Positions 62,011-64,000 of a stretch of DNA of 64,000 nt are shown here, in pieces. Every line of letters begins with the position of its first letter. Within the stretch, counting starts at the first letter, position 1. The position numbers and the translations under genes were made by a program. A model generated the notes under the pieces. That model worked only from the letters and a program-made list of their open reading frames with translations, had not been told where the DNA came from and did not search any database. Source of the stretch: Planococcus sp. PAMC 21323 (GTDB lineage Bacteria > Bacillota > Bacilli > Bacillales_A > Planococcaceae); contig NZ_CP009129.1 of NCBI RefSeq assembly GCF_000785555.1, positions 1,736,001-1,800,000 on the forward strand. Direction: 5' to 3'.

Positions 62011-63292
62011 AATTTGTCAGTAAATTCAGTTGTTCGAAAAAGTTCGGATATGATATTGAAATGCATTCCGGATCGTCAATCGCAACTTCATCGGTTGCAA
62101 CGAGTGCGGCAATTGCTGCCATCATTCCTAGACGATGATCGCCGTAAGAAGTCATTTCAGCACCTGATAATACAGTTGGACCATGAATAATCATGCCGTC
62201 TTCGGTAGCTTCAATATCCGCTCCCATTTTCGACAATTCTTTTACAACTGCGGCAATCCGATCAGTTTCTTTTACTCGCAACTCTTCTGCATCTTTGATC
62301 ACAGTCGTACCTTCTGCTTGAGTGGCAATCAATGCAATCAATGGAATTTCATCGATTAATCGAGGGATTAAATCTCCACCAATTTCTATGCCTTTTAAAG
62401 CACTTGAATAAATGGTTAAATCTGCTGAACGCTCGCCTGCAATTTCTTTTTCTTTTATTTCAATAATAGCGCCCATTTTTTCAACTACATCTAAAATTCC
62501 TGTACGTGTCGGATTAATGCCAACATTATTTAACGTAACTTTACTATCCTCTGTAATTAAAGCAGCTCCTATCATAAATGCCGCAGAAGATATATCACCG
62601 GGTACTTGAACATGAGCAGCTGTCAGTTTTTGACCGCCTTCAAGTTTGATTACATGATCTTCCCGTGTAATTGTTGCGCCAAAATGTTCTATCATTATTT
62701 CTGTATGATCACGCGAGGCGATAGGTTCATGGATGATTGTTTCACCTTCTGCTTTTAAAGCAGCCAGTAGAACGGCTGATTTGACTTGCGCACTGGCTAC
62801 TGGCAATGTGTATTCAATTGCTTTTAATGGCGTTCCCTGAACTGCCAACGGCGTATATTGTCCGTCTTGGCGACCACGAATATCCGCACCCATCTCACGA
62901 AGCGGATTAATGATGCGCTTCATTGGGCGTTTAGCGATTGACTCATCTCCAGCCATCACTGCATGAAAAGATGTGCCGGCTAATAGTCCAAGCATTAAGC
63001 GTGTGGTCGTTCCAGAGTTTCCTGTATCCAAAACTTCTGAAGGCTCTTCCCAAAACTCTTCTCCTTCGCTTTCAATTGTCACTAATTCATCTGTAACGTC
63101 AATTTTGACGCCAAGCTTTTTAAAACAAGCAATCGTACTTAAACAATCATCTCCCATAAGAAAACCTTCAACTGTCGTCTTACCAGTTGCGATCGACCCG
63201 AACATAATAGCCCGGTGAGAAATAGATTTGTCTCCTGGAACAAGTATGCTACCTTTTAAACTTGGTTTTTTAAATGCTAACGATAATGCCAT
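62009..63292 (-). CDS. aroA: 3-phosphoshikimate 1-carboxyvinyltransferase (EPSP synthase)
   Basis: About 427 residues. It condenses shikimate 3-phosphate and PEP on the path to chorismate. Landmarks are [51 protein letters not shown] and the [13 protein letters not shown] end. The GDKSISHR form with its lysine and arginine is the phosphate site. I take the ATG at 63292; the frame is open to 63418 but overlaps tyrA. It follows tyrA by 16 bases. Confidence 0.96.
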   Translation of the reverse strand: MALSLAFKKPSLKGSILVPGDKSISHRAIMFGSIATGKTTVEGFLMGDDCLSTIACFKKLGVKIDVTDELVTIESEGEEFWEEPSEVLDTGNSGTTTRLMLGLLAGTSFHAVMAGDESIAKRPMKRIINPLREMGADIRGRQDGQYTPLAVQGTPLKAIEYTLPVASAQVKSAVLLAALKAEGETIIHEPIASRDHTEIMIEHFGATITREDHVIKLEGGQKLTAAHVQVPGDISSAAFMIGAALITEDSKVTLNNVGINPTRTGILDVVEKMGAIIEIKEKEIAGERSADLTIYSSALKGIEIGGDLIPRLIDEIPLIALIATQAEGTTVIKDAEELRVKETDRIAAVVKELSKMGADIEATEDGMIIHGPTVLSGAEMTSYGDHRLGMMAAIAALVATDEVAIDDPECISISYPNFFEQLNLLTN

Positions 63293-63308
63293 AGAGTGAC
63301 CCTTCCTC

Positions 63309-64000
63309 TCAGGAAATATATGTATCGTAAACTGTTCGTGTAGTAATGCATTTTTGCGCACGCGTACGGTCTTCGTTTGTTTGAAAACTAATAACGAGAA
63401 TACCAAATACGTCTTCACGCGTTTCTAAAATTCGAATATTGACAATGCTGATTTGTTCTTCTGCTAAATAACCAGTCAGTTCAGAAATAATACCAGGCAC
63501 ATCCGGTATATCTATGTATAAATCAAATACAGAGAACATCGCCCCGTGACCAGCAATCGGGAGCTCATCTCTAACGACTTTTGCATGATTAAAAAATTGT
63601 TCGATTGGTTCGGGATCATTTTGTTGGAGCATTTCTTTCAAATGCTCCATTTGTTGCATCCAGTTGTCTAATTGATGAACAATCATGGCATTGTTTTGAG
63701 TCGTGATATCTCGCCACATTTCTGGATTTGCTGATGCGATACGCGTTGTGTCTCGAAAACCACCAGCTGCCAGTTGCCGTGCAAATGGAAATTTATTTTC
63801 TTGGTCTAATTGATGAACAAGTGAAGCTGCGATTAAATGCGGAAAATGACTAACCACCGCTGTCATATGATCATGTTCTTCTGCTGCTAGCACTTTGATT
63901 TTAGCTTTTGTGACCGACAGTAAATCTTTAAGAAATTGAAGACTTTTCTCATCAGTTTTTTCATCAGGTGTTAAAATATAAAAAGCATTTTCAAACAACA
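63309..64000 (-). CDS. tyrA: Prephenate dehydrogenase TyrA, C-terminal part
   Basis: The right edge of the window cuts this gene. About 230 C-terminal residues remain; the N-terminal NAD-binding half is missing. The helical prephenate part shows [20 protein letters not shown] and [20 protein letters not shown], typical of TyrA. A C-terminal ACT domain ([20 protein letters not shown]) suggests feedback control by tyrosine. It is co-oriented with aroA, as in the Bacillus tyrA-aroE order. Confidence 0.95.
   Translation of the reverse strand, partial: LFENAFYILTPDEKTDEKSLQFLKDLLSVTKAKIKVLAAEEHDHMTAVVSHFPHLIAASLVHQLDQENKFPFARQLAAGGFRDTTRIASANPEMWRDITTQNNAMIVHQLDNWMQQMEHLKEMLQQNDPEPIEQFFNHAKVVRDELPIAGHGAMFSVFDLYIDIPDVPGIISELTGYLAEEQISIVNIRILETREDVFGILVISFQTNEDRTRAQKCITTRTVYDTYIS

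Overview
The window is a stretch of low-GC Gram-positive chromosome, most like Planococcaceae (Planococcus or a relative). The right two thirds keep a Bacillus-type gene order: rnpB-gpsB, yprB-yprA-yppE, recU-ponA, ypoC-nth-dnaD-asnS-aspB-ypmBA-dinG, panD-panC, birA-cca-bshA-mgsA-dapB-ypjD, ypjC, qcrABC-ypiF-ypiB-ypiA and aroA-tyrA. Gene protein sequences, type-B RNase P RNA and strong AGGAGG-type ribosome sites fit this placement. No database search was possible.

Layout. (1) 1-4724: a hexuronate module, with uxaC (cut by the left edge) and a DctP-Q-M TRAP transporter on the minus strand, divergent from a LacI-family regulator. Two AACAACGTTGTT operators and a cre-like site lie between them. 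(2) 4725-18150: an accessory region of about 13 kb. It starts with a decayed IS3-type left end joined to a membrane-gene remnant. It then holds about 17 small, mostly unrecognised genes, mostly on the minus strand. Three repeat families punctuate them: five 28-bp sites with the 11-6-11 layout of a Firmicute XerC/XerD dif site, all in one orientation (6113, 7026, 9657, 10929, 12851); six imperfect palindromes with TGAATGTAACTTA-type arms that often bracket single genes; and several palindromes with CGTTCGTAAA arms. (3) 18153-32321: amidohydrolase, SDR, CNNM/CBS protein, rhodanese, the double dynamin DynA, M32 carboxypeptidase, YpvA helicase and an rRNA methyltransferase. (4) 32555-64000: the conserved core listed above.

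Functional groups in the core include DNA repair (MrfA/MrfB, RecU, Nth, DinG), replication initiation (DnaD), cell-wall growth and division (PonA, GpsB), translation (AsnS, Cca, RnpB), respiration (a menaquinol:cytochrome c reductase made of QcrA, QcrB and QcrC), cofactor and thiol synthesis (PanCD, BirA, BshA) and amino-acid synthesis (DapB, AroA, TyrA, AspB). Two genes expected from Bacillus synteny are absent at their usual places: panB beside panC, and bshB1 between bshA and mgsA.

The most interesting signal is the array of dif-like sites in region 2. They repeat the unit 'minus-strand gene stop, dif-like site, hairpin', which resembles a gene-cassette array served by Xer recombinases. 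No recombinase gene is present in the window.
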